DNA of 25,695 nucleotides from an uncultured Actinomycetes bacterium (GTDB lineage Bacteria > Actinomycetota > Actinomycetes > Nanopelagicales > Nanopelagicaceae): assembly GCA_903939005.1 (NCBI GenBank), contig CAJAFH010000083.1:1-25695 (forward strand), read 5' to 3'. This document shows, one piece after another, positions 1 to 7,729 of the stretch; positions within the stretch are counted from its first letter, which is position 1, and each line of letters begins with the position of its first letter. The position numbers and the translations under genes are program-made. A model generated the notes under the pieces. It saw nothing but the letters and a program-made list of their open reading frames with translations, was not told where the DNA came from and did not search any database.

Positions 1-435
1 CGAAATTCCTAAATCTTCGAGCGCTTTAATTACCGGGCCAAGTGGGCGTTCATGCGAACGAGGATCACCATCGAAGGCTACCGAACCAGTTGCCAGCGCT
101 GAAAGTGGCGGCAGGAAGCGCATTACGGTGCCGGCATTGCCCACGTCGATTTTTACCGGGCCGCTCATTTTTGCAGGTGTAATTTTCCAAGCCACATCGC
201 CACCAACCGTGGTTTCGACAATCGAAATTCCTAATTCACGTAAGCCGGCAACCATCAGTTCGCTATCGCGCGAAATTAGCGGGCGCCTGATTAAGGATGG
301 GGTAGTTGCTTGCGCAGCCAAAATCAGAGCACGATTAGTTACTGATTTAGAGCCTGGGATTGTGACGGTAGCGCTAATTGGCTGGGGGCCACGAAAGATG
401 GCGGGCCAATTTCCAGAAGCGTGCGCTGAAGTCAT
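1..435 (-). CDS. aroA: 3-phosphoshikimate 1-carboxyvinyltransferase (EPSP synthase), N-terminal part
   Basis: EPSP synthase transfers the enolpyruvyl group of PEP to shikimate-3-phosphate, the sixth step of the shikimate pathway to aromatic amino acids. The gene is read leftward and runs off the window after 145 codons; the full family length is about 420-450 residues. Visible are the N-terminal PEP/S3P-binding motif PGSKSVTNRALILAA (residues about 25-40) and the GNAGTVMRFLPP motif (about 102-113), both hallmarks of the family, followed by the conserved DPRSHERPLGP segment. The start ATG at 433-435 is favoured because a TAGAGT hexamer ends six bases upstream, implying a leaderless mRNA; no Shine-Dalgarno is present. 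It is divergent from the SRAP gene, with only 43 bases between the two starts. Confidence 0.93.
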   Translation of the reverse strand, partial: MTSAHASGNWPAIFRGPQPISATVTIPGSKSVTNRALILAAQATTPSLIRRPLISRDSELMVAGLRELGISIVETTVGGDVAWKITPAKMSGPVKIDVGNAGTVMRFLPPLSALATGSVAFDGDPRSHERPLGPVIKALEDLGIS

Positions 436-441
436 GTGCAA

Positions 442-447
442 ACTCTA
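442..447 (-). promoter_or_regulatory. -10 element of aroA (leaderless)
   Basis: The minus strand reads TAGAGT, then TTGCAC, then ATG, so transcription would begin at or next to the start codon. No convincing -35 is seen. Confidence 0.5.
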
Positions 448-465
448 CTGGGTTGGCGATTGCGC

Positions 466-471
466 TAGCGT
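466..471 (+). promoter_or_regulatory. -10 element of the SRAP gene (leaderless)
   Basis: TAGCGT is followed by seven bases and then the ATG at 479. It shares the 43-base divergent spacer with the aroA -10 element. Confidence 0.45.
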
Positions 472-478
472 TGCGCAT

Positions 479-1201
479 ATGTGCGGCCGCTTTGTACAGA
501 CCCATCAAATGCAGGAGTTAGTAGAACAGTTTTCGGCCCATGGCGCAGTCCCTGCATATTCATTGCCAGCTAGTTGGAATATCGCACCGACAAATCCGAT
601 TTACATCGTGCGCGAAAATGGCGGCCAACGCGAACTAGCAATTGCCTCTTGGGGCTTGATCGGAAACTGGCATAAGACTATTTCTGAAGCGCGGGCTTCA
701 CAATCTCATGCGATTAATGCGCGTTCTGAATCGATTCATGAAAAACCAACATTTAGAAATGCGTTTCGAACCACTAGGTGTTTGATCCCAGTGCAGGGCT
801 ATTACGAATGGGCCACCGCGCTCGGTCGCTATAAACCTAAACAAGCTTTCTATATTTCAGGGGCAGACAATCAATCACTTTCAGTTGCTGGACTCTGGAG
901 TAGTTGGCGAACACCTGATGGTCAGATCATCGAGAGCGCTTCAATTATTACTCGAGAAGCCGTGGGGGAGTTAGCGACAATTCATAGTCGGATGCCAGTG
1001 ATGATGGCGAAGGACAGATGGGGCGAGTGGCTTGATCCAAAGTTGCACGATGTCGCTGTATTGCAAGGTCTGATGCAACATGAGGAACCGGCTGCAGGGT
1101 TGGTACCAGTTCCGGTTTCTAGTGCTGTTAATACGGTTGCAGTAAATAACTCAGAATTGATTAAGGAAATCGAACTTGGTGAGCCCGAAACTCTCTTTTA
1201 A
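479..1201 (+). CDS. SOS response-associated peptidase family protein (YedK/HMCES type)
   Basis: SRAP proteins crosslink covalently to abasic sites in single-stranded DNA through the N-terminal cysteine, shielding the lesion during replication. The protein has 240 residues, typical of the family. It begins MCGRF, giving Cys2, which becomes the N-terminal catalytic residue after Met removal. The other active-site positions are visible: Asn80 in INARSE, Glu110 in YYEW and His169 in IHSRMPVM. The reading frame stays open upstream to 128, but that stretch is antisense to aroA and would bury Cys2, so the ATG at 479 is the only sensible start. There is no Shine-Dalgarno; the TAGCGT hexamer at 466 suggests a leaderless transcript. 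Confidence 0.93.
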   Translation: MCGRFVQTHQMQELVEQFSAHGAVPAYSLPASWNIAPTNPIYIVRENGGQRELAIASWGLIGNWHKTISEARASQSHAINARSESIHEKPTFRNAFRTTRCLIPVQGYYEWATALGRYKPKQAFYISGADNQSLSVAGLWSSWRTPDGQIIESASIITREAVGELATIHSRMPVMMAKDRWGEWLDPKLHDVAVLQGLMQHEEPAAGLVPVPVSSAVNTVAVNNSELIKEIELGEPETLF

Positions 1202-1251
1202 TTCCCAGTTCGGCAACGACGTAAAAAATGCAAAATCCCGTGGTTGCCAGA

Positions 1252-1257
1252 TAGCCT
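1252..1257 (+). promoter_or_regulatory. -10 element ahead of the small ORF / thioesterase-like gene
   Basis: TAGCCT lies seven bases before the ATG at 1265. The identical hexamer precedes the EamA and ctaB starts in this window. Confidence 0.4.
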
Positions 1258-1264
1258 TATCGTG

Positions 1265-1357
1265 ATGACATCTACTGAGTTGGTTAAAGCGAACCCAGCC
1301 GAATGCGCAAAGCGCTTCGAGCGAGTAGCCCTTGCCTACACAAATGATGGCGAGTAA
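1265..1357 (+). CDS. Possible 30-residue small protein, function unknown
   Basis: The ORF encodes MTSTELVKANPAECAKRFER and ten more residues ending in DGE, with TAA at 1355-1357. It lies in the 162-base gap after the SRAP gene and ends six bases before the FlK-like gene. The only support is the TAGCCT -10-like hexamer seven bases upstream, the same spacing as at verified genes nearby, and its position as first cistron. It is in frame with the upstream SRAP gene but separated by that gene's stop and an unrelated-looking segment. It could be a real small protein, a translated leader for the next gene, or a gene remnant. I do not recognise it. Confidence 0.3.
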   Translation: MTSTELVKANPAECAKRFERVALAYTNDGE

Positions 1358-1363
1358 TTATTT

Positions 1364-1783
1364 ATGAATATCGAGAGCGAATACTTAGGCGCAGTTGGAT
1401 TGGCGACCATGGTGATTCGCCCTGGTGATACTGCTGTGGCCCTTGGAATCGGTGAATTACCGATTGCTGCTGGCTCACATTTATTAAATGTAATGGAAAG
1501 CGCGTGCGTTACTGCAATCGCCGAATATTTCGAGGGCAGCGAAACCACTATTTTAAGTGGTAGTTCAATTGAAGTTATAGCTGGCGTATCAATCGGAACT
1601 GAAATTCGCGGAATGGCTAGATGCATAGAAGTAAACGGAAAAGAATTAACTTTCGAATGCGATATTTACGACGGTGAACGACATATTGCACATGGCCAAA
1701 TAAAAAGAACCGCAGTCGAGCGAGTATCTTTCCTCGCCCGAACTGCGGCTCAAACGCTAACTAGCGCGCCACGAATTAATTAA
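1364..1783 (+). CDS. FlK-like hotdog-fold thioesterase family protein
   Basis: The 139 residues align by eye with fluoroacetyl-CoA thioesterase-like (FlK) proteins: an N-terminal beta segment, the central helix NVMESACVTAIAEYF (about residues 43-57), then ETTILSGSSIEVIAGVSIG, a strand with EVNGKELTFECDIYDGE and a final IAHG..KRTAVERVSF strand. Hotdog proteins of this group hydrolyse acyl-CoA thioesters as dimers in the cytoplasm. Of the FlK catalytic residues, the glutamate in the central helix appears retained. The positions expected for the Thr (AAG here) and the His (in EVIAGVS) do not match, so the activity may be different or absent. The start follows the small ORF by six bases without a clear Shine-Dalgarno. 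It faces sodN tail to tail with one base between the stops. Confidence 0.72.
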   Translation: MNIESEYLGAVGLATMVIRPGDTAVALGIGELPIAAGSHLLNVMESACVTAIAEYFEGSETTILSGSSIEVIAGVSIGTEIRGMARCIEVNGKELTFECDIYDGERHIAHGQIKRTAVERVSFLARTAAQTLTSAPRIN

Positions 1784-1784
1784 T

Positions 1785-2180
1785 TTACTTCTTGGTCTCC
1801 CAGAAGATCGCTGCAATTTCATCAATCTTGCCAATTAACTTATCGGCAACTGCAACATCTTGAGTGCCCTTAGTGCCGGCAGCTCCAGCTAACTTAGTTG
1901 CATCGTTAAAGAGAGTGTGAAGTTGTGGGTATGCCTCAAAGTGATTTGGCTTGAAATAATCTGTCCAGAGAACCCATAGGTGCTCTTTAACTTGATGTGA
2001 ACGCTCTTCTTTGATTGCAACTGAGCGAGAACGGAAATCAGCATCTGTGTTGGCTGAATACTTTTCCATGCAAGCCTTAACTGAAAGCGCTTCGATCTTC
2101 GCTTGAGCTGGATCGTAAACGCCACAAGGCAGGTCGCAGTGCGCGTAGACAGTGGTGCTTGGCTTTAGAAATGAAATCAT
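1785..2180 (-). CDS. sodN: Superoxide dismutase, nickel-dependent (NiSOD precursor)
   Basis: NiSOD dismutates superoxide to oxygen and hydrogen peroxide using one nickel per subunit of a hexamer in the cytoplasm. The 131-residue precursor starts MISFLKPSTTVYA, a 13-residue propeptide, followed by the nickel hook HCDLPCGVYDPAQA. After cleavage His14, Cys15 and Cys19 become His1, Cys2 and Cys6, which ligate nickel. The mature length of 118 is close to the family norm. The frame extends upstream to 2381, but that part is antisense to sodX; the ATG at 2178-2180 has a Shine-Dalgarno (AAAGGGAAC) and gives the expected propeptide. The maturation peptidase gene sodX lies divergently 49 bases away, and a likely nickel importer is found at 11411-13914. 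Confidence 0.96.
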   Translation of the reverse strand: MISFLKPSTTVYAHCDLPCGVYDPAQAKIEALSVKACMEKYSANTDADFRSRSVAIKEERSHQVKEHLWVLWTDYFKPNHFEAYPQLHTLFNDATKLAGAAGTKGTQDVAVADKLIGKIDEIAAIFWETKK

Positions 2181-2229
2181 TTGAAGTTCCCTTTCGTGCA
2201 ATAAACGTTTGGTTTTTTGATTCCTAAGT

Positions 2230-2598
2230 GTGACACTACCGCCTATGGGGAAATTTGGCTCGTCCGCTTGGCGCACAGTCGCCGTTGCTGGAGATTCCAT
2301 GTCGCCCACGCTGGTGGAAGGCGATTGGCTGGTCGTTTCCTGGGCTACCGAACCTGCCATTCCTGATTTAAAGGCACTCAAAGTCTATGTAATTGAGCGT
2401 GCTGATCGGCCAGGGGTATTTGTATTAAAGCGGGTAATTGAAATTGGAACTGACGAAAATGCCGGCAAAGTTTGGGTTGAAGGCGACAATGAAGCCAGCA
2501 CAGATTCGCGTCAATGGGGCTGGATCAGCGAAAGCGAACTACGTGCGCGAGTGTTATTTCGTTTCAAGAAAGCTAATAGCAAACGCGGTCGTAAGTAA
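2230..2598 (+). CDS. sodX: NiSOD maturation peptidase, S24/S26 (signal peptidase I-like) family
   Basis: SodX-type peptidases remove the N-terminal propeptide of NiSOD so that His1 can coordinate nickel. The 122-residue protein carries the Ser/Lys dyad motifs of signal peptidase-like enzymes: Ser23 in GDSMSPTL and Lys67 in VLKRV, followed by VWVEGDN. No membrane anchor is visible, in contrast with general leader peptidases, so it should act in the cytoplasm like its substrate. The role is assigned mainly from its place next to sodN. The start is uncertain: GTG at 2230 gives MTLPPMGKF, while ATG at 2245 would shorten it by five residues; neither has a good Shine-Dalgarno. Its stop abuts the kgd stop with no spacer. 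Confidence 0.88.
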   Translation: MTLPPMGKFGSSAWRTVAVAGDSMSPTLVEGDWLVVSWATEPAIPDLKALKVYVIERADRPGVFVLKRVIEIGTDENAGKVWVEGDNEASTDSRQWGWISESELRARVLFRFKKANSKRGRK

Positions 2599-5500
2599 TT
2601 AGCGAGTAAACGCCTCAGTCATTAGTGCCTTAGCTTCTTCTTCGTGCCAATGATGATTTCCAGTTGCAGGTGAAGCACTCGCCAAACGAGAAACTCGACG
2701 AAGTGTGCGACCACCAAAGCCAGTACCACCGAAGTGTTCAGAAGTACCAAGTGCGATGTGTGACCAAGCGCCTTGATTAGCTGGTTCGTCTTGAACCCAA
2801 AGAAGTGAAGCGTTTGGATGTTTAGCAGCTTCGGCTGCCATCTCGGCTGCAGGCAATGGATATAACTGTTCAACTCGAACGATAGCAGTTGAATTTTCGC
2901 CATTCTTTTCGCGTTCTGCGATTAGATCGTGATAGATCTTGCCGGTACAGAAAATCACACGTGAAGCGTTGGCAACTTTGTCATCACCGATAACTGGGCG
3001 GAAAGTTCCAGATGTGAAATCACTTAGTGATGAAGCTGCAGCCTTTAGTCGCAACATTGACTTAGGTGTAAAGACCACCATTGGGCGACGAGCAGGGTTA
3101 GCTGCATGCCAACGCAATAAGTGGAAGTAAGAAGCAGGTGTTGAAGGTTGTGCAACCGTCATATTATTTTCAGCACAGAGCAATAGGTAGCGTTCAATAC
3201 GACCTGATGAGTGATCTGGTCCTTGGCCTTCGTAACCATGAGGCAGAAGCAGAACTACTGAAGAACGCTCGCCCCACTTTTGCAAAGCAGAGGAGATAAA
3301 TTCATCGATAATTGTTTGTGCGCCATTGCTGAAATCGCCGAACTGGCCTTCCCACATAACAAGGGCATCTTCGCGAACCACTGAATAGCCATATTCGAAG
3401 CCCATTGCAGCGTATTCCGAGAGCAATGAGTCGATCACAAAGAATTGATTTTCATCTTGAATCAGGCCACGTAGCGGAGTCCACTCGCTGGCATTTTCTT
3501 TATCAACGATGACTGCGTGACGATTTGAGAAAGTACCGCGGCGGGAATCTTGACCAGCTAAGCGAATTGGTCGGCCTTCAAGTAGTAGTGAACCAAAGGC
3601 AAGAGTTTCACCCATGGACCAGTCGATGGTGCCATCGTTTAACATTTCAACGCGCTTAGTTAGTTGCGGAACCAACTTCGGATGAATTGTGAATCCCTCT
3701 GGTACTGCAACTTGGGTTGCTGCAATCTGGCGAGCAACTGCTTCGGTTATTGAAGTATCAACAGTTGTAGGTGCTGGAACTTGTGGAATCTGTCGGTGCG
3801 CTGGTTGTTCAGCTTCATGGTTATGAACTGAAGCAAATACTGCTTCGAGTTGATCTTGGAAATCTTTCGCAACCGCTTCGGCTTCTACCTGTGTGATGTC
3901 GCCGCGTCCAATCAAACTTTCGGTGTACAAAGTACGAGTGGTGCGCTTGGCATCGATTAACTTGTACATAAGTGGCTGAGTGAAACTCGGCTCATCGCCT
4001 TCATTGTGTCCACGACGTCGGTAACAAACCATATCGATGACAACATCTTTATTAAATTCTTGGCGATATTGGAAAGCTAAATATGCGACCCGAACACATG
4101 CTTCAGGATCATCGCCATTTACGTGGAAAACCGGCGCTTGAATAATCTTGGCAAAATCAGTTGAGTAAGTTGAAGAGCGAGAACCATGAGGTGAAGTTGT
4201 AAAACCAACTTGGTTGTTAACCACGATGTGCACGGTTCCACCGGTGCGATAGCCACGAAGTTGTGACATCTGTAGAGTCTCGGCAACTACACCTTGCCCA
4301 GCAAAGGCAGCATCGCCGTGCATCAGGATTGGCAGTACTGAGAAAATATTCTTGATATTTAACTTATCCTGCTTAGCTCGCACAATGCCTTCTAGTACTG
4401 GGTTTACCGCTTCTAAGTGTGAAGGATTAGCAGCCAAATAGATTTTGGTTGTAGCACCTGATTCGGCAGTGAAAATACCTTCAGTACCTAGGTGGTACTT
4501 AACATCGCCCGAACCTTGAACTTGATTCTCTTGATAGTGACCTTCGAACTCTTGGAAGATCTGACCGTGCGACTTGCCAGCAATGTTTGCCAACACATTT
4601 AAACGACCACGGTGTGGCATACCGATACATACTTCATCAAGTTTTGCTTCAGCCGCAGCTGAGATAACCGCGTCAAGAAGTGGGATAACAGATTCGCCAC
4701 CTTCGAGTGAGAATCGCTTCTGACCTACGAACTTAGTTTGTAGGAATGACTCAAAAGCTTCGGCACTGTTTAGTTTGCGCAAAATTCGTAGCTGTTCTTC
4801 GCGGGCGACTGTTGGAGTACCAACTTCAATATGTTCTTGCATCCACTTACGTTCAGCTGGATTTTCAATAAACATATATTCGACGCCGATTGAGCGGCAG
4901 TATGAATCGCGCAGAATTCCCAGAATGTTACGAAGTGGCATAAATGCTTTGCCACCGAATCCACCAGTTGCGAATTCACGATCTAGATCCCAAAGAGTTA
5001 AGCCATGAGTTTCAACTTCTAAATCTGGGTGAGAGCGCTGCTTATATTCAAGTGGATCAGTATCAGACATCAAGTGACCGTTAGTGCGGTATGCCTGAAT
5101 TAATTGTTGTACGCGAGCAGTCTTTGAAATATGGTCATCACGAGTGAAATCAAGATCGGTTGCCCAATGAATTGGCACATAAGGAATTCGAAGCGCGGCA
5201 AAAATATCTTCGTAGAAACTATCTGCACCAAGAATTAATTCATGAATTCGGCGCAGGAAATCACCAGATTGAGCACCTTGAATAACTCGGTGGTCGTAAG
5301 TGCTAGTTAAGGTAATTACCTTGCTAACAGCCATACGGGCCAAGGTTTCATCAGATGCGCCCTGGAATTCAGCTGGGTAATCCATAGCTCCAACGCCAAT
5401 AATTAAGCCTTGGCCTTGAACTAAGCGTGGAACTGAGTGAACAGTGCCAAGCGTGCCTGGATTAGTAAGCGAAGCTGTGGTGCCTGCGTAATCTTCAACA

Positions 5501-6279
5501 GTTAATGTGCCACCGCGAGCTTTGCGGATAACTTCTTCATAAGCGCTTACAAATTGCGCGAAATCTAAATCTTCACAACCTTTAATTGATGGAACCAACA
5601 ATTGGCGCGAACCGTCGGGCTTAGCTAAATCAATTGCGATACCAATGTTTATATGTTCTGGTTGACCAACTGCTGGCTTGCCCTCAATCTCGCCATAGAA
5701 AACATTCATCTCTGGCATTGCGCGCATTGCTTTAATCATCGCGTAGCCAATTAAGTGAGTGAAGGAAACTTTTCCACCACGAGTGCGCTTCAAGTGATTG
5801 TTAATCACGATGCGGTTATCAATCATCAACTTTGCTGGAATTGCGCGAACACTAGTTGCAGTTGGAACGCTAAGTGAAGCTTCCATACTTTGAACAACGC
5901 GTGCGCTAACTCCACGAATCGGAGTCAATGATGATGCTGCGGGTGTTACTAAAACTGGAACTGGCTTGGCAATCGGATCTGCTGGTGTCGGTGCAGTTGT
6001 TACAACAGGCGCAGTTACTAAAGCTTGTTGAGTTTGAATTGGCGCAACAGGCGCTGGTGCAGCAACAGGAGCTGCGGCTTGTGCTTGCATCGCTTTAGGA
6101 ATTGGTGGAACGCCGGCTTTAGGAGTAGCTGCATTGCTTGTGCCAGCAACGCCGTTCTTTGTGAAGTACTCAATCCAAGCTTGATCAACTGAAGTGGGAT
6201 CTGCAAGGTATCGCTCCTGCATTTCCTCGACTAACCAATCGTTAGCACCAAAATCGATATTTGAATCGGAAGCCGACAC
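2599..6279 (-). CDS. kgd: Multifunctional 2-oxoglutarate decarboxylase/dehydrogenase E1 with fused E2 domain
   Basis: Kgd (OdhA/SucA in other actinobacteria) joins a ThDP-dependent 2-oxoglutarate E1 to an E2 succinyltransferase catalytic domain in one chain, serving the TCA cycle. The 1226 residues show: an N-terminal helix DFGANDWLVEEMQERYL (about 9-25); an Ala/Pro-rich linker (about 45-115); the E2 domain (about 118-355) with the catalytic DHRVIQG at about 330; and the E1 part with GMPHRGRLNVLANI, GDAAFAGQG (about 655), NNQVGFTTSP and RRRGHNEGDEPSFTQP. No lipoyl domain is present, as is usual for this architecture. The GTG start at 6277-6279 has a strong Shine-Dalgarno (GGGGAGAAAG). A -10-like TAGACT at 6317-6322 lies about 40 bases upstream. 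Length matches mycobacterial and corynebacterial homologues. Confidence 0.96.
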   Translation of the reverse strand: MSASDSNIDFGANDWLVEEMQERYLADPTSVDQAWIEYFTKNGVAGTSNAATPKAGVPPIPKAMQAQAAAPVAAPAPVAPIQTQQALVTAPVVTTAPTPADPIAKPVPVLVTPAASSLTPIRGVSARVVQSMEASLSVPTATSVRAIPAKLMIDNRIVINNHLKRTRGGKVSFTHLIGYAMIKAMRAMPEMNVFYGEIEGKPAVGQPEHINIGIAIDLAKPDGSRQLLVPSIKGCEDLDFAQFVSAYEEVIRKARGGTLTVEDYAGTTASLTNPGTLGTVHSVPRLVQGQGLIIGVGAMDYPAEFQGASDETLARMAVSKVITLTSTYDHRVIQGAQSGDFLRRIHELILGADSFYEDIFAALRIPYVPIHWATDLDFTRDDHISKTARVQQLIQAYRTNGHLMSDTDPLEYKQRSHPDLEVETHGLTLWDLDREFATGGFGGKAFMPLRNILGILRDSYCRSIGVEYMFIENPAERKWMQEHIEVGTPTVAREEQLRILRKLNSAEAFESFLQTKFVGQKRFSLEGGESVIPLLDAVISAAAEAKLDEVCIGMPHRGRLNVLANIAGKSHGQIFQEFEGHYQENQVQGSGDVKYHLGTEGIFTAESGATTKIYLAANPSHLEAVNPVLEGIVRAKQDKLNIKNIFSVLPILMHGDAAFAGQGVVAETLQMSQLRGYRTGGTVHIVVNNQVGFTTSPHGSRSSTYSTDFAKIIQAPVFHVNGDDPEACVRVAYLAFQYRQEFNKDVVIDMVCYRRRGHNEGDEPSFTQPLMYKLIDAKRTTRTLYTESLIGRGDITQVEAEAVAKDFQDQLEAVFASVHNHEAEQPAHRQIPQVPAPTTVDTSITEAVARQIAATQVAVPEGFTIHPKLVPQLTKRVEMLNDGTIDWSMGETLAFGSLLLEGRPIRLAGQDSRRGTFSNRHAVIVDKENASEWTPLRGLIQDENQFFVIDSLLSEYAAMGFEYGYSVVREDALVMWEGQFGDFSNGAQTIIDEFISSALQKWGERSSVVLLLPHGYEGQGPDHSSGRIERYLLLCAENNMTVAQPSTPASYFHLLRWHAANPARRPMVVFTPKSMLRLKAAASSLSDFTSGTFRPVIGDDKVANASRVIFCTGKIYHDLIAEREKNGENSTAIVRVEQLYPLPAAEMAAEAAKHPNASLLWVQDEPANQGAWSHIALGTSEHFGGTGFGGRTLRRVSRLASASPATGNHHWHEEEAKALMTEAFTR

Positions 6280-6316
6280 TGGCTTTCTCCCCTTGTTAGT
6301 AGCGATCTACCTAAGA

Positions 6317-6322
6317 AGTCTA
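6317..6322 (-). promoter_or_regulatory. Candidate kgd -10 element
   Basis: The minus strand has TAGACT at 6322-6317. Exactly 17 bases upstream, at 6345-6340, lies TTAGTC, a weak -35 match. The predicted leader of about 30 bases contains the kgd Shine-Dalgarno. Other TA-rich hexamers lie nearby, so the choice is tentative. Confidence 0.35.
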
Positions 6323-6408
6323 CCGAGGTGAGCCCCCATGACTAAATTCGTCTAGTCAAAGATGGCAGCGTGATTTAAGCGATATTGGGCACATTTAGCA
6401 GCGATCGG

Positions 6409-7311
6409 CTAAGCCGAAAGAAAGTCAGCAACTTCGCTAGCCGCTGGGTAAGAGCTCTGCGCCCCAAGTCGGGTAACACTCAACCCCGCGGTTTGGCAGC
6501 CTAGGGCCGCAGCCTTAGCTGGCGACATTTGCGTTGCCAAGCCAAATGCAAAGGAACCCACGAAGCAATCGCCGGCACCAGTGGTGTCAACCGGCTTAAC
6601 TTTTTGCGCAGCGACTTTTGTGATTGTGCCATCAGCGATTACGACACCATCTTCGCCCAGCGTGACAACTAAATTTATTTTCTGGGCAGCCGCGAAATCA
6701 GCAATTACGCCATCTGAATTTGGCTCTAAATGTTGTGGGTGTAAATCTTGGAATTCATGACTATTTGGAATCAACCAATCTGTCACTGCCAATAGCTCAG
6801 CCGGAATATCTCGATACGGAGCTGGATTAAGAATTGTTGTGATTCCTAATTTGCGAGCAGCTGCAAATGCAGCAGTTGTAACCTCAACTGGAATTTCAAA
6901 CTGGCCGATGACCACTTTTAAATCTTTAATCGAGTTAATGGCATTTTCAACTTGGGCAACAGTCACTTTGGCATTAGCGCCAGGAACCACGATGATGCGA
7001 TTATCGCCATCGCCATCGACCCAAATAGGTGCAACACCACTAGAACCTGGCACGGTTGCAAGAAATTGCGTGTTTACACCTTGATCAACAAAATTCTTAA
7101 TTGCAGATTGACCAAATACATCATTGCCGACGGCACCGACCATATAAGTCTCAATACCTAAACGGGCCGCCATGACAGCTTGGTTTGCACCTTTGCCGCC
7201 GAAGCCAATAACAAAGTCCTTACCCGTAACTGTTTCACCGCGTTCTGGAATTTGATCGGTGTAAGCAACCATGTCGATGTTTGTACTTCCAACAACTGCG
7301 ATGCTTGCCAT
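6409..7311 (-). CDS. rbsK: Ribokinase (PfkB family sugar kinase)
   Basis: Ribokinase phosphorylates D-ribose to ribose-5-phosphate using ATP. The 300-residue protein has the PfkB N-terminal signature VVGSTNIDMV, the sugar-binding GGKGANQAVMAARLG, and the C-terminal DTTGAGDCFVGSFAFG motif whose GAGD forms the anion hole, with catalytic Asp248. An upstream in-frame start exists, but the ATG at 7309-7311 begins the fold cleanly (MASIAVVGS). That ATG overlaps the stop of the upstream membrane-protein gene as TAATG, indicating translational coupling. No ribose transporter or regulator is adjacent. Related PfkB kinases acting on nucleosides or other sugars cannot be excluded from sequence alone. 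Confidence 0.87.
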   Translation of the reverse strand: MASIAVVGSTNIDMVAYTDQIPERGETVTGKDFVIGFGGKGANQAVMAARLGIETYMVGAVGNDVFGQSAIKNFVDQGVNTQFLATVPGSSGVAPIWVDGDGDNRIIVVPGANAKVTVAQVENAINSIKDLKVVIGQFEIPVEVTTAAFAAARKLGITTILNPAPYRDIPAELLAVTDWLIPNSHEFQDLHPQHLEPNSDGVIADFAAAQKINLVVTLGEDGVVIADGTITKVAAQKVKPVDTTGAGDCFVGSFAFGLATQMSPAKAAALGCQTAGLSVTRLGAQSSYPAASEVADFLSA

Positions 7312-7703
7312 TACTTGTTTTCGCCTTCCGGAATAATTGTCACTGCGCAATAAAGGACCATCGCCGCAACGATAACCAGCGGCAGTGCAACAAACCACAG
7401 GCCACCTTCAAATTGATATTTTGCGACACCAAGGGCGATCAAATTCGCCAGAACTGCCGGAGCGCGACCAAAACGATGCTTCTTTTTAAATGAGTAGGCA
7501 GATGCCAACAGCCCTAAGCCACCAATCGCTGCGAATAATAATTCACCGGTTAGTGGCGCTAATTCAACCGAATCAGTAGTTAGCGCCTTAAAAATTAAAA
7601 AAGCCCCTAGGGCTAATACGACAGCACCTTCGAGATTGAGCAGGGCTGTCACGATGTTGCGACGAGCAGATTGACTGAGATGCTTCTTTGATTCAGTGCT
7701 CAC
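7311..7703 (-). CDS. Small integral membrane protein, function unknown
   Basis: The 130-residue protein has a short polar N-terminus (VSTESKKHLSQSARRN) and four hydrophobic segments at about residues 17-40, 52-71, 80-98 and 101-124, ending in a polar EGENK tail. It resembles the generic small four-helix membrane proteins common in Actinobacteria; I cannot assign a function. The frame is open upstream to 7883, but that region is antisense to the GGDEF-like gene. The GTG at 7701-7703 is chosen because GAAGGAGA stands five bases upstream. A -10-like TAGATT (7741-7736) would give a leader of about 26 bases. It is translationally coupled to rbsK downstream, so a link to sugar or nucleoside uptake is possible but unproven. 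Confidence 0.72.
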   Translation of the reverse strand: MSTESKKHLSQSARRNIVTALLNLEGAVVLALGAFLIFKALTTDSVELAPLTGELLFAAIGGLGLLASAYSFKKKHRFGRAPAVLANLIALGVAKYQFEGGLWFVALPLVIVAAMVLYCAVTIIPEGENK

Positions 7704-7729
7704 ATCACTCTCCTTCGATCTGCCTTGAG

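Noticed and set aside
128..478. N-terminal extension of the SRAP reading frame by 117 residues
   Set aside because: It is antisense to the aroA 5' end and would bury the Cys2 that must be N-terminal for SRAP activity.
2195..2215. Second Nur box in the sodN/sodX spacer
   Set aside because: Only one half-site (TGCAA) is intact; the other arm reads GTTTG, so the match is not better than chance.
2181..2381. 67-residue upstream extension of sodN
   Set aside because: It lies antisense to sodX; the ATG at 2180 has a Shine-Dalgarno and gives the expected 13-residue NiSOD propeptide.
6405..6417. TCGGC-TTA-GCCGA hairpin at the rbsK stop as a terminator
   Set aside because: Five base pairs and no T run downstream on the minus strand.
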